A stretch of DNA of 64,000 bases from Azolla caroliniana (lineage: Eukaryota > Polypodiophyta): NCBI GenBank assembly GCA_043228905.1, contig JBHGNT010000001.1, positions 620,001 to 684,000 on the forward strand, read 5' to 3'. A program made the translations under genes and the position numbers. The notes beneath the pieces were generated by a model. It did not search any database and was not told the DNA's origin. It saw only the letters and a program-made list of their open reading frames with translations. This document shows positions 22,670 to 34,499 of the stretch, piece by piece; positions within the stretch are counted from its first letter, which is position 1; each line of letters starts with the position of its first letter.

Positions 22670-23373
22670 GAATAGTGGGTGTTTTGCTTTTTTCTCATAT
22701 TCATCCTTTAACTTGTTTTTCTTGACAGAATGTCATGTGCAATCTTGTTTTGCACAAATGTGTAACAATACTGCTTGATCAACAATTAATACTATTCTTG
22801 TTTTTGTTTGTGATACAGTTTTTAGATAAGGGAAGAACTTTGTAAAGCGTTGTCAATTCTGCATCTCACTTGTAAAACTTTAGAACACACCAGTCTGAAT
22901 TATGTCTTAATGCTATTTAGTAAATCACAAACATACATTGGACCTTTTAAAGAAGCCTCGAGTGAGCATGCATTTCTCCTAATGTTTGTAATTGTTGACA
23001 TTTCAGTTGTGAGGTATTTTAAAAATAATGGAGCTCTGTAAATATAGATATGTAAATGTGGAAATAAGATATCTCAGTTAACTAAAATTACAAAACAAGA
23101 AAGGTGTGCTAGTGTCTCTTTGTTTAAGATTCAATCTTTTATGGTAAATCTTGTGGGTTCAATTGAATATCAAAATATGAGTGATTTTTACATCTTATTT
23201 ATATCAATTTCTTGGTTTGGCCTCATAGTTCTTTGAGGCTACTAGAAGAAATGTTCATCACCCAGTATTTATTATCATCATAGGCCGTTTTTTTGGTCTG
23301 ATACTTCATCTATTAAGATATGAGCTATATTCAAAGTACATCCATCTTGAGCTATATCACTAATGTCAACAGG
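22670..23373. other. Convergent spacer, LEAFY / DREB2-like gene
   Basis: This spacer of about 700 bases is AT-rich and should hold the two 3' UTRs. I see no other feature. Confidence 0.6.
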
Positions 23374-24597
23374 CTAAAATTCCCAAATGTGCATTATTGG
23401 TTGGTCATCAAGCTGTTCCTGGACAACCATATCATCTATCCCTTGTCCATCCCAACTATCCAGTACAATTTTACTATTATAATCGTATAAATTATATGCA
23501 GAAAGTTGCTGCTCAATTTCTAATAAATGCAGACTCTTAATCACATCACTGGATTGCAATTCCCCATTGACTCCACCATCATCAAATTTATTGTATACTT
23601 TCATTTCTCTGACATAATTAGCGTTTGTTGTAATTATAGTTGATGTGCTGTTGAAGTTATGTAGCTCATCAACTAATTGATCCGTTTGCATTGAAGTAGG
23701 AACATTCACATCAATCCTGTTAACTCTTGAAGAAAGCACATTTACATTTTGGCATACTTGCAGATTACTAGGGTTATTCACGCTAGTGTCTTGTTGGTGA
23801 GATATATATATGTTATTTGCAGAATTTTGCTTATTCTCATCTAAGTTGATGTGACCTGGACTGCCTTGACAATGATGCAACTCATTGCTCAAGGCACTAT
23901 GACTCAAGGAAGAGGGAACATGAACATCAGGAAGATTGATGAATGCATTGGGTCCATAAAGCTCACGGGCAGCATTATCATAGGCGAGGGCGGCTTCTAT
24001 CGCCGTAGAGAAAGATCCAAGCCATATACGGCCTCGTTTTGTGGGTTCTCGGATCTCGGCTACCCATCTTCCCCATGTGCGTTGCCGTACTCCTCTATAC
24101 GCACATGTAGCATTGTCAGGTCCTCCCTTCCGAGCTCTCATGGGTCGCCTCTTCTTCCACTTGTGGCCACCCATCATTGCTGCATGGCTGTAATGAGTAT
24201 CATCGACTTCATATAATTGCCATCCCTGCTCCTGATGAATATCATCTACTAGTGGTAATTTCCGTTTAAGGCCATGGTGAACATCATTGACATTTTGTAC
24301 TTGCCACCCCTGACTCCAATTAATATCATCATTGACCCTCCCTAATTGCTGTAGCATCCCACTCCTGCAACCCGGATGATTACCATCATCATGTTTTGGT
24401 GAAGGCTGGCAGCGCCCACGCTGAACATCACCATGGTCTTTTAGTAATTGCAGTCCCTGCACCCCATGAATATCATCATTGTCAAGTTTTTGTAATTGCC
24501 ACCCATCAGGCATTAGTGACGAAGACGACATGTGATTGCATCTCGCCTCAGCATTATTTACATCATACATTGTGGTAACCGAGAAATCATGCTTCAT
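23374..24597 (-). CDS. DREB2-like AP2/ERF transcription factor
   Basis: This is an intronless frame of 407 residues. One AP2 domain lies at about 165-225 ([19 protein letters not shown], then [24 protein letters not shown]). Val and Glu at the two DREB-diagnostic places (WVAEIRE) point to DRE/CRT binding rather than GCC-box binding. Just before the domain are a basic nuclear signal ([12 protein letters not shown]) and the [13 protein letters not shown] motif typical of DREB2 proteins, which act in drought and heat responses. The N-terminal 150 residues are a degenerate repeat of about 16 residues, roughly (Q)GWQLxxVDDIHxxQ, seen about five times (for example [43 protein letters not shown]). 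The C-terminus [11 protein letters not shown] is acidic and aromatic, like an activation motif. It converges on LEAFY. Confidence 0.93.
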   Translation of the reverse strand: MKHDFSVTTMYDVNNAEARCNHMSSSSLMPDGWQLQKLDNDDIHGVQGLQLLKDHGDVQRGRCQPSPKHDDGNHPGCRSGMLQQLGRVNDDINWSQGWQVQNVNDVHHGLKRKLPLVDDIHQEQGWQLYEVDDTHYSHAAMMGGHKWKKRRPMRARKGGPDNATCAYRGVRQRTWGRWVAEIREPTKRGRIWLGSFSTAIEAALAYDNAARELYGPNAFINLPDVHVPSSLSHSALSNELHHCQGSPGHINLDENKQNSANNIYISHQQDTSVNNPSNLQVCQNVNVLSSRVNRIDVNVPTSMQTDQLVDELHNFNSTSTIITTNANYVREMKVYNKFDDGGVNGELQSSDVIKSLHLLEIEQQLSAYNLYDYNSKIVLDSWDGQGIDDMVVQEQLDDQPIMHIWEF

Positions 24598-25947
24598 AGC
24601 ATCTAGATAAACGAAATTGCTAAATTTATTTAGGCTTTGAGAAGAAAAATCTGGGTAGAAGAGGAAAGGATACTAAACCCTAACCACCCAGTAAATTCTG
24701 AGACTTTTATATATGCTATTGTGTGGTTTCTGCTCTGCGATACAATGTTTGCCAAAGAAGAGAGGAGAGCAGATTAATACTACTTCACAAAGATGTAGAT
24801 TCAGAAGTGCATTAAATGAAGGAATACATGTACAAACTGAACGTGAGGCAATATTGTCACGGATAAATAAACATAGAAAATACAACATTTTATGTGCAAA
24901 AGTTATTTGTTTCACGCGTTGTTTGTGAATTGATGGAGGCCACTTCTACCTCATAATTCATAATGCAAGGAGACAAATAAATAGCTCCAAGTGGGAAAAA
25001 GCGAAACCTAGTCCTGGGTATCTTTGGTCATTGATTGATTTTCTTCGTCCATCATTGATTGCTTGTCTTTTTTGTTTTCCTGATTTGATTTTAGGTCTGC
25101 TTCTACTTAGCTCAAATTTGACCAATTAAGATATGCTCACTTTTTAAAATAGTAACTAACAAATAAATATCCTCATAAACAAAGTTCAGACGTGTGCTCT
25201 CAATCTCCATTTTTTTGTTAAATTCTGAATCAAGCATATATAGCCAATATGTGTTTTGTATATAAATAATAAGCATATTTTGTTAGATATTCCATATGAA
25301 TTGACAACCCAATTATAATCATAACATCTCAATAAGTACATATACACAGATCCTCTTAGCTTAGCCTCTTAGTTTGCTAACAGATCTTGACACAAAGTTC
25401 ACCATTATAATAACACAGAAATTCCATTCATAACGGGTATAATTTTGCTACAAGCTTACCATTACAAAGACCCAAATAGTAATAACATACTTTCTGAGTG
25501 GATGCCAGAGTATTAACCCATCACAACACTATTGAAATTACACGAATACAAACACACAACCCATATATATATATGGATGAGATGTTCAGAATAAAACCTT
25601 AAAATATTTGTGACATAATTACACCCCATTTGAGGATAGGGAAGGTTTCTTTTCCTTGCCCATTCTCTGAAGGCTGCTTTAATTTATCTTGACTACATAA
25701 ATACATGGGTATTTCTTGGGCTTTCAAAGGGTCGAATACATGCTGGTTCACTATAGCCCTATAGGTTTATATCAAATCATGTTTCAAATAACATGCATGG
25801 AAGCATATATTTAGTTGTTTTCCAGAAATATTTCATGGAGGCCCCCCACTAAATTAGCTTTTAAATTATTGATTTTGACTTCTTTTGAGCCGTGCTCTGT
25901 ATTTTTTTCCAAGGATGAATTGTACAAGAACAGAGTAAAACCATCAG
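24598..25947. other. Spacer between the DREB2-like promoter and the RNFT 3' end
   Basis: The first several hundred bases are the DREB2-like gene's upstream region; the last part should be the 3' UTR of the minus-strand RNFT gene. An ATATATATAT run lies near 25565. No other feature is visible. Confidence 0.5.
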
Positions 25948-28900
25948 TCAAAACACTTGATATAAAAGGCTTGTCGATCCATCACCGAATGATTGAAATT
26001 CAGTTGGCTTTACAACAGCACGGCATAAAGGACAGGTTTTCTCTCTATCAAACCTACAGCATGGGCAGAAGAATCTCAGTGCAAAACATCAACCATGCCA
26101 AAAGAACTGATTACAACTGAAAATGTATATTCCAAAATACCATTCAGATACACAATCTTCACAAAACAAATGTTTACAGCTCAATAAGATCGGTGCATGC
26201 ATTTTCTCCTGACAGATTGCACAAAGATCTCCGGCAATTATAACCTGCTCAACAAACCAAGGTTTCAAATAAAATGTTGTCATATCAATAAAGAAAACCC
26301 ATTTTAAAAGAAAAACTTAAATGGAACACAGTAACGAATAGTATTTATGTATATGAACTTTGTTGTGTCAAATCTTCCAACAAAATTAATTAAGCAACGT
26401 CTATGGCTCATAGATGAAGGAAATGTTAATCACTTGAATTGAGCTAATTAAGAATCAATAAATACATATAAGGATACTATCATAACACCAGTTGAAGTTT
26501 ACTATCATTAGGGCCCAATATTTGGAAAAAAGACAGCTAATCAAGAATCATTAATACATATATAGTAATACTATAGTAACATCAGCTCAAGTGTATAGAT
26601 AGTAAACAGAAAGACCCGTACAGAAGGTCATAATCTAGATTCAAATGAAGTGCTCGTGAGAACCTTGGGAAATGTGATTCATTTGAAAGTGCTTGACAAG
26701 CTCCACTCAACAGGGAGATCATGATGCAGATGAAATTCACAAAATGAAATTATAAGCTTCCTCCAAAAAATGGTTCAATGTCAATGTATAATCTTTTTTA
26801 TCACAGATGCCAACTCATTGTTCCATTCCAGATATTTCATTAATCATGAATCCTTCTTTTCAAATTGGCACTAACATTTCTTTTTATGATTTTTGTATTG
26901 CTGTAAATCCTACATCAATTCCATCAGAATGCATCCAGCCCTTGTTATTTAAGGCTCACGTGAATAATACTTTATAAACTACCATGTACAACAAAACACA
27001 AACCATTAATTTTTCATGGATTATACAACTACACAAAAAGAACAGAACACATACATTTACACTCTAAATAACTGAAAGAATATGTTCCAGAATTCACATA
27101 AATAGTTATTACAACTTCTTTTTACCTCCTCTGCAGTTGCATAAGACCCATATTGGACCTCCCGCCCAGCAAGAGCCTTTAGTGCTGCGAGGAAAGTTTG
27201 CAACTGCAATGTTTTGCTTGCATTAGAATAAAAAAGCATAACCACATCAATAATATCATGCAGCAAGAATGTATGACTTATATGTATGTGTTCAATCCTC
27301 CCCTCCAAGAATAAATATTCTTATTATTTAGAAGAAGAAAAATTGTGAAGTTCACATAAAATAGTATTCCAAATTCCATAGTCTACAGATATGGTTCGCT
27401 ACACCTAGTATCTATACCCGGTTCAAATTAGCAAAATCTGATATTATTTAACAGCTAAAATATTGAATTGCTTGATCGAAATCAGTTACTGAGTTAATAT
27501 TTCAACCATATTAGAATTTGTGGAAATTATACCTTTTCCAATACAGATGTCAGTTTAAATGTCAGATATAGACCAGTTGTCAATGATGAGAAAAGACTCC
27601 CATATTCCTTATTCAAGAAAAAACGATACCAGACAGGAGCTGGAAGAAGAGCACGATATAGGAGAACAAAATACTCCACAAGAGTTAAGAGCTGACCCTG
27701 CACAAGGTTAATAAGAACATTAAACTAAGTGAACAAGATGCTTAAGAGAAAACACACCCTAAAAATGGAACAAAAACAACATGTCTGGGATACAAACATA
27801 TAAAAGTGGCACTAGATAAACATGGCAATAAATAAATAAAAGATCTTACCTGCCGATGGTACTGCCGACCTCTTGTCTTCTTATAATGAAGGAGGAGGCC
27901 ACATTTTAATACCATAGCACCTTGCCTGATCAATGTATCTTTTTCAAAAAGAATAATAAAACTTTTCAACATAGTTTTAAGTGCAAACAAGCTCGTCATA
28001 TATAAATGAATAATTCCCTATTCTTATGGCATATTTCACAGCACAGCAAATCAATACTTCCTTTTCAAAGAAATTAATTGAAAGATATGAATACCATTGA
28101 CCAAAATAATGAATATTGAATGCCAGAATTTTGGAATCTCTTTTGGTGCTAACAGCAAAAGTGGTCTAAATAAATCTTCTTCCTTGAACCACCAATAAAT
28201 TCCAGTTATCTGGAGTAGCATTCCCAATCCAATTGTGATAATAGTCAAATTTTTCCTTTCCCCCTGCAGGACATGGAAGTTAGGTCATACCCTGTCAATA
28301 TCATCATCATAACTTCCTTACATGCTACAACATTCTTCTCCAATGAAAATGATTGCAGGCATCATTTCAACCTTGATCCTAAGAAGACAATAAATCAAAA
28401 TTTTGTTTTAAAAATCCAAGCCCAGGATATCATGTCTTTGTTCATAAAAAATCGTTTGAAAAATACAATAGCCTATAGAAGCTACAGTTAAGAATTTGTT
28501 CACTTCTATTAGGAAGCTCCCACACAAACGTTAGGGTTACTCCGATCCTATTCACATAGCAGACACCACCCCTACAAACTCTTAAATCAATCTGCCTGAC
28601 TTCCTGCAAGGGTATAATTCAAAAATTAGGGTAGTAGTCTTGTTTGCTGCTCATTATGTTATTGTTTCATTCTATTACTGAAGCTGCCAAACTGTGCCAT
28701 AAATCTTCAGGACTGGTTATTCAGTGGTTCTAAACTACTGGTATTGAGATGGTGAAAATAACCCTAAAGAAGTCTGTGTAGAAAGCCAGCAGTATTAATA
28801 CAAGACCCTGTAGGTAACAGAAACTCAAATGGACAGCAGTTGCTATTCAATAACTTCAGATTACAATGAAGCAGAGGCTAAGTAAAACAAAGACATATTA

Positions 28901-31900
28901 GGTCATCTGGTCTTAAGAGGTTCTAATTTCAAATTAGAAACTCAAATGAACAGCATTTGCCATTCGATATCTACAGATTACAATGAAGCAGAGGCTAAGT
29001 AAAACTAAGACATATTAGGTCATCCAGTCTTAAGAGCTATTATATCGTATTATTTACTTAAATAGCTGAATAATACGATATAATAGCAACACTCATGTAG
29101 AATTGCTCACTTGAGTTGTAGGGTCAATCTACAAAAGTCATCATATGAATATAAAAATGTGGTGTCGATGAAGAGATTCATCCATCATACAACTACTTCA
29201 AAGACCTATATAGGACCTTAAAGAAATTTGAAGGGTTTTATATATTTGCCAGTGTGAAGGTTTCATAATCCCAGTTCAAGCACCAATGCATCTTCCTTCA
29301 ACATGTTCATCATGACACATGTGCACAAAACAAACTTTTACACCATACTATTTTATACTTCGACCAATTAGATGATTAAAAGATATCAATCCAACCACAA
29401 ATTAATCCACCCTCCATTCAGACATAGAAGACAAAATAACTCTAAAAATACCTGAAACAAAAGTGCTGATATGTGACTTACCTTTAGTGCTGTCTGCTTC
29501 CGAAGAATATCATTTGACTTTATCATTACTGCTGAGATCCATAGAGTAACAAGAAAACCTAATATTGAAGAAAACTCTTAAACCTCTCCAAAAATGTAAA
29601 AGGCCTCTCTCTTTCATGTGCTCGTTACATTTTTGGGTTTCTTGTTGAATTTTATCGTTAGTGCATTTTAAGGATTCTCTGTTTTAAGGTTTCTTCCAAC
29701 ATTTCAAGATTTCTTGCTGCGTTTTAGGGTTTTATGTTTTAGGTTTCTGTGCATTAGGATTTCTGTGTATCAGGGTTTCTTGCTACATTTTAAGGTTACC
29801 TGTTGCATTCTAGAGTTTCGTGCTACGTTTTAGGTTACTTGCCCCACTTCAGGGTTTCCTCTTGCTGCATTTAGGATTTTGTTTGCAATATATTTCTAGA
29901 TTTCTTTCTTATTCGGTTTTTAATGTTTCTTTTCCTCACATTTTAGGGTTTTATGGCTTGCTCCATTTTCCAGGTTTTAGAGTTTGTTGCATTTGTCAGT
30001 TTCTTTTCTCTTCGCTTTACTGCACAAGTAACAATATCTCCATCTCAACCACCACCAAACATATACAAATTTCGAGAAGATGGGTGGATGTTTAACAAAC
30101 TTCAGAAAAATACTTCGCAATTTGATAAACTAAAACAAGAAAAACTCAGTTAGAATTGACTAATGCCTTACAACATCCAATCTTGGTCCGTGGAAAAGAT
30201 AACAGATTCCCTTGAACCTTCATGAAGAAATAAACACCTTTGTGCTGAATAAGAAGCAATGAAAGCAAAAGATTGCGGACAATAAAGAGGGTGAAGTTAA
30301 TCTTAAACTCAAGAACATCAAAGTTCAGCTAAAAAAAGGTGGACAGGAATCATTAAAGAGAAGTTGATGATAGAGCTCTCCCTAGCCAAAGAAGGTGAAG
30401 TCAGGACTCAACAACCTAGACAACATCAGAGATGAAATAAAGAATGGTTGTTCCAAAGCAAACAATAAGTGAAAATGCAATTGAAGCAAAAGGGCCTGAA
30501 CGTCTGGAGGAGCTAAGAAACAGGTACAATGACAAGGAATCAAACTTGTGTAGTCCACAATTGAAGAATTGAGGCATGCAAGATAACTCGATGTGCAAGT
30601 CATATGCATTCCCGAGTCTCGAAATGACATCCTCAAGCTTAGTTACTCTTATTATGGATTCAAACGAGGTAGAATGAACTGACTTCTTCAAAAAGTGAGT
30701 CATCCTACGTCATTTGGATGTATTTTCGTTGATGACAACTTGACAAAAGGTGCAAATTGACCAGAAACAATGTATGGCACACATCATAAAAGCATGCAAA
30801 AGGCTGTTACCACTGTTACCAGGATGATCACATCATCATATCAACAGCACTGCCACTGAATTAGAGCTACACATTGCAGTTCAAAACTGAAAGAAAGCAC
30901 ATTGGACACACACCCGAAGAATGAAAGTGGTATTTGTGGGATGAGACAGAATGCAACAGCAATTGCACATAATTGATAACATCTGTAGCTTCACAATTCA
31001 ACTGACAATGTGCTGAGGAGTCATTATAGTGTGACTAGAGGAATGGAGACGGCAATGGAGACATTGAGTACCAAGATATAAGACACATGGACACATATCA
31101 TCACCACATCATTGAGGTCATTGCTCACCATGTCCAATTTGCATGAGGACACTCAGATGCACTTGTTGAAGCTCACAACATTACATTGCTCCACCACAAA
31201 AACCAACCTCAGATATGATGTCCCCTCACCACTATTCAACCCATACATAGCATTTCAATGTTGTAAAACATCTCCAAGAGAATTGCACCACGTGCACTAG
31301 GATAATTGTAGTGAATCTTTAGGAAACCTAGAGCTTTTATTTTTGCTTTGGTATGGACAACTTGAATTCATCCATATTTGTAATCATGACTTGTCCAATA
31401 GGCTGATTCTGGCCTCCAGTAAGTGCTAATATTTCTTTCTTTCTTTTTCCATCTCAAGGAAAACCAGCCATTGGGCATTCCACAGTATTGCTTCGGATTG
31501 TGTAGATGATGATGAGATTCTGGCATATTCTCAGCTGAGACTGCAAAAGCTTTTAGATTAAGTACATACATTTTCTGAGCATATGAACTAGTAGTCAATG
31601 TGGCTAAGATCAAAGTCATGGCGGAAGTCATTGTCAAATCTGAAAGTGATCGTGCAATAGGGAGCTACGAAGAGGACACGATTGAAGATATTCACAATTT
31701 CAAATACCTTGCAGTTGACATACCCAATCAACACACTTGGGACAGGTGTCTTAACAAGGAGAATAGAAGCCACCACGGCCCAATCCTATGAATCTGAGCA
31801 CATGTACAGTATTCCGGCAAGTTCAAGTAATGAAATAGAGAAAATACGAAAATTAAAAATATGCACCAGCTCTTAAACCCATAGCCTGCAATGCTCTTAG

Positions 31901-32930
31901 AAACTGGAAGAAGACCACAAGAGTTTTCTACCCTTCAAAGAGTTTAAAAGTTTGAAAAGAGGACAACGTCATATTGAAAACCTATGAGAAGATGGCATAA
32001 CATTCCTGTTGTATTATCACCAGTTCACTGTGATATTTCACTACAACCCCTATATATTTTGCCCGAGCCACAAAGTTACATGCAGGGCAAACTTTAATTC
32101 ATTCTTGAAAGATCTTTGAAAATGAGATATGAATACCCAAGCACTATTGGCTTGATTAGTGGCCCAAGAATTGTAAAGATTAGTAGGGCAAAAAGAAACC
32201 TATAAATGTTAAAACAACAGAAACTATAAAAAAATAGCAACTAACCTTCAATATGCTGACGGATGAAAACCATCAAGAGAAGCGCCAAGAAAGGGAGGAC
32301 TTGTTCAATCCAACGTGCAAGCTGCTGCATATCATACCTTTGAGGATCTCTCTCGTTGTTGTTGGTGGTGTTGTTAGCATTCGAGCTGAGGTGAAGATTT
32401 GAACCAGTATCAACAGGCAATGAATTAATAGCATCATTGTTATTGAAAGCATGGATCCCGTTGATACTATTGTTGTCATTATTACTATCAAAATTGTTGA
32501 TACTATTGATACCAATATTGGTATTGATGTCATTGATAGCATTGACGCTATTGTTGTTATTAGTGTTGTTGCTCTGTTCACGAGAGGCTATTCTCGTCTC
32601 CTCTGTCTCTGTTACTGTTGAAATATTAATAGAAACTTCTGCTTCTCCCCTGCTTCCCCCAACTTCTGATGATGATGAGTCCCTGATTGTCGCATTCCGT
32701 CGGGATGGAGGAGGAGATGATAATTCATTCTCTAAAGAATGAGATGATGATGATGATGATAACGGAGAGTGTGCAGAGAAGCCTCGCTCTACACCCAGAA
32801 ACTCGAGCAAAGCTCGGGTTGGATCTTGAAAAAAACTTGGATGGGGTAATTGGAAGTGATACGGCCTTCGGATTCTGTTGGTACGAGGAGTACCAGAGCT
32901 TTCCATGAGTTCAGGATAAGGAATCGACAT
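25948..32930 (-). CDS. RNFT-type RING E3 ubiquitin ligase with transmembrane segments
   Basis: Eight exons on the minus strand: 32930-32246, 29558-29482, 28263-28095, 27938-27850, 27697-27533, 27203-27126, 26244-26141 and 26053-25948. All have GT-AG borders and compatible phases, giving 490 residues. The order matches RNFT1/RNFT2 homologues, membrane-anchored ubiquitin ligases. The N-terminus is Ser- and Asn-rich (about residues 118-210 contain long Asn runs). It is followed by four or more hydrophobic segments ([55 protein letters not shown]), the RNFT hallmark [10 protein letters not shown], and a C3HC4 RING ([17 protein letters not shown]). The Trp codon of VSEW is split between exons 7 and 8. 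It diverges from MAU2 with 1.57 kb between start codons. Confidence 0.9.
28820..29036 (+). repeat. Tandem duplication of about 117 bp in RNFT intron 2
   Basis: Copy 1 (about 28820-28919) and copy 2 (about 28937-29036) share GAAACTCAAATG, 'ttacaatgaagcagaggcta' and ACATATTAGGTCAT, each ending in TCTTAAGAG. The short piece joining them is itself a palindrome (TTCTAATTT-C-AAATTAGAA). Confidence 0.85.
29036..29087. repeat. Perfect 19-bp hairpin in RNFT intron 2
   Basis: GCTATTATATCGTATTATT (29036-29054) and its exact reverse complement (29069-29087) flank a 14-base loop, directly after the second copy of the intronic tandem duplication. No target-site duplication was identified. Confidence 0.85.
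29630..29965 (+). repeat. Degenerate telomere-like minisatellite in RNFT intron 1
   Basis: About 330 bases of irregular units of roughly 20-30 bases, built on TTTTAGGGTTTCTTGCTGCATT. Variants include GTTTTAGGGTTTTATG, CATTTTAAGGTTACC and TTTAGGATTT. The core resembles the plant telomere unit TTTAGGG but phase and spacing vary. Confidence 0.6.
31520..31800 (+). mobile_element. LINE reverse-transcriptase relic in RNFT intron 1
   Basis: In broken frames the plus strand reads [24 protein letters not shown] and then [20 protein letters not shown]. This resembles the plant LINE series 'LQxLLDxLHTFCxH ... VNVxKTKVM ... FKYLGxDxPxxxxWxxC'. Stop codons and frame shifts show it is long dead. It is antisense to the host RNFT gene. 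Neighbouring sequence at 30.2-31.5 kb may belong to the same element but shows no clear motifs. Confidence 0.55.
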
Positions 32931-34499
32931 GCTCGAGGGGGGTGGGGTTAGGAATACACAGGCAAAGGATATTAGCGCTAGGGTAACACACTGAATGGTA
33001 GATTAGCATTAGGGTTAGAAAGAGACACAAGAGGTCAGGATTAGGGTTAGGAATACAGATACAGAGGAGAGTAGAGTTAGGGTTAGAGTTCGAAGAAAAT
33101 TTGAGTTAAGTTTACAGAGGAGATTATGGTTAAGAGAGCTAGGCAGGAGATTTAGATTAGGGTTACAGGGACGGATGAGATTGGGATTTAGGTTACACAG
33201 ACAGAGGAGATTACGATTAGGGCTCAAAATTACAGGGGGGGGGGGGGGGGGGGCGAGGGTTAGGGTTAGGGTTAAGATTTTTGGATTGCAAAGACAGACA
33301 GAGGAGGAATCAATGGAGAGAGAGAGAGAGAGAGAATGGAAAAGAAGAGAGAAAAAGAAGGCGACGAGTCTTCATCACGTCACGTCATGTCACGTCATGT
33401 CGGCCGAGATGTCCACGCCATCCAATACGATCTTTCTTTGGTCTTTGGTTTTTTTAACGAGACTTCACTCAACAACAATATGTATATGTATTATGTAGTA
33501 AAAAGAAGAAGGAAGTGTTTGTTTGTGGGGAGAAAGGAGGGATGTAGAAGACGCTCTTCTTCTTCTTCTTCTTTGTTTGCTTCTTTTATATAGTTTAGCA
33601 GACAATGCGTGCGGTTGATTTAGTATACAACGGCCAGGTGGGCATATTGAGTACGCATAGGACAATGTGTGCTTGGAAAGGTGGTAGGTACCCTACAAAC
33701 ACGTGCCAACAAAAAGCTACTCACACATACAAAGTATCCATTGAATAAGAGCCATGTGACATTTTTGACATTTCATGGCTGAAGAAGGTGGATGCTTGCT
33801 TCGATTCTCACATCGCGGTTTAATAAAAATAAAGGCCTTCTTCTCTAAATCTATGAGAATATATATTATGTTTCTTAAAGAGAGGTAGGATATGTAAAAT
33901 TTGAAAACAAGGAACGAAAGAAGAAGAAGAAGAAGTTGCTAGATGGCATTCACGAGTTACAACCAAGGAGGTCATATAGAGTTTCTTTTCATACCCTAAT
34001 CGTTGTCCCCCCCACACATCATATTTGACATTTTCCTCATCAAAATAACTCCTTTCATACAATACAATTAATATATTGTTTGGCCTATTATTAATTACTC
34101 GAATGGCAATTTATCATTTGTAAGACTACAACTGCTCTATGTTTCGATTCTCGAATGACGTGGTTAATGATTGATTCTCAAGATTTGCCTTGAGTAGTGC
34201 TAATGTGCCCATGATCCATCCATATATCCCTTTGTAGTTTTTAAAAGCCTTCACATACATACTGATGATACATACTGATGATACATACGCAGGAAGAGAT
34301 ATAGAAGAAGAAGAAAAAGAAAGAAGATGTCGGAAGGACGAGGTCTGCTGCTGCTCTGGCGACCACTTTCTTTTTATCGATGACTGACGCTCCCAATCAA
34401 TCCTCAGCTATGGCCGTGCAGCACGAGGAGAACGAATGGCGTTCTCTTTCTCTCTCTGTGTTTTGATCGAAAATTAAGGTTTCCTGTTGCAGTAGGTCT
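32931..34499. promoter_or_regulatory. Divergent promoter region of RNFT and MAU2
   Basis: This is 1.57 kb between two head-to-head start codons. On the RNFT side (32990-33290) it is full of GATTAGGGTTA-like units and a run of about 18 Gs at about 33234-33251. Near 33313-33335 is a GA-rich run, and at about 33375-33400 CACGTCA/CATGTCA repeats (ACGT-core, bZIP-like). The MAU2 side is AT-rich with an AGAAGAAGAAG stretch near 34300. I see no gene within it. Confidence 0.5.
32995..33275 (-). repeat. Degenerate GATTAGGGTTA repeat field with a G-run, RNFT 5' leader
   Basis: At least eight irregular repeats follow the pattern (A/G)GATTAGGGTTAGxxxACACAGAGGAGATT, with spacing of about 25-45 bases. The field ends with a run of about 18 Gs and three tandem TTAGGG units (GGGTTAGGGTTAGGGTTA at about 33258-33275). 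It lies between 65 and 345 bases upstream of the RNFT ATG and so is probably within its 5' UTR or promoter. Confidence 0.75.

Noticed and set aside
33240-33275. A true internal telomere.
   Set aside because: Only three perfect TTAGGG units are present and the rest are degenerate with long spacers; the genes continue on both sides.
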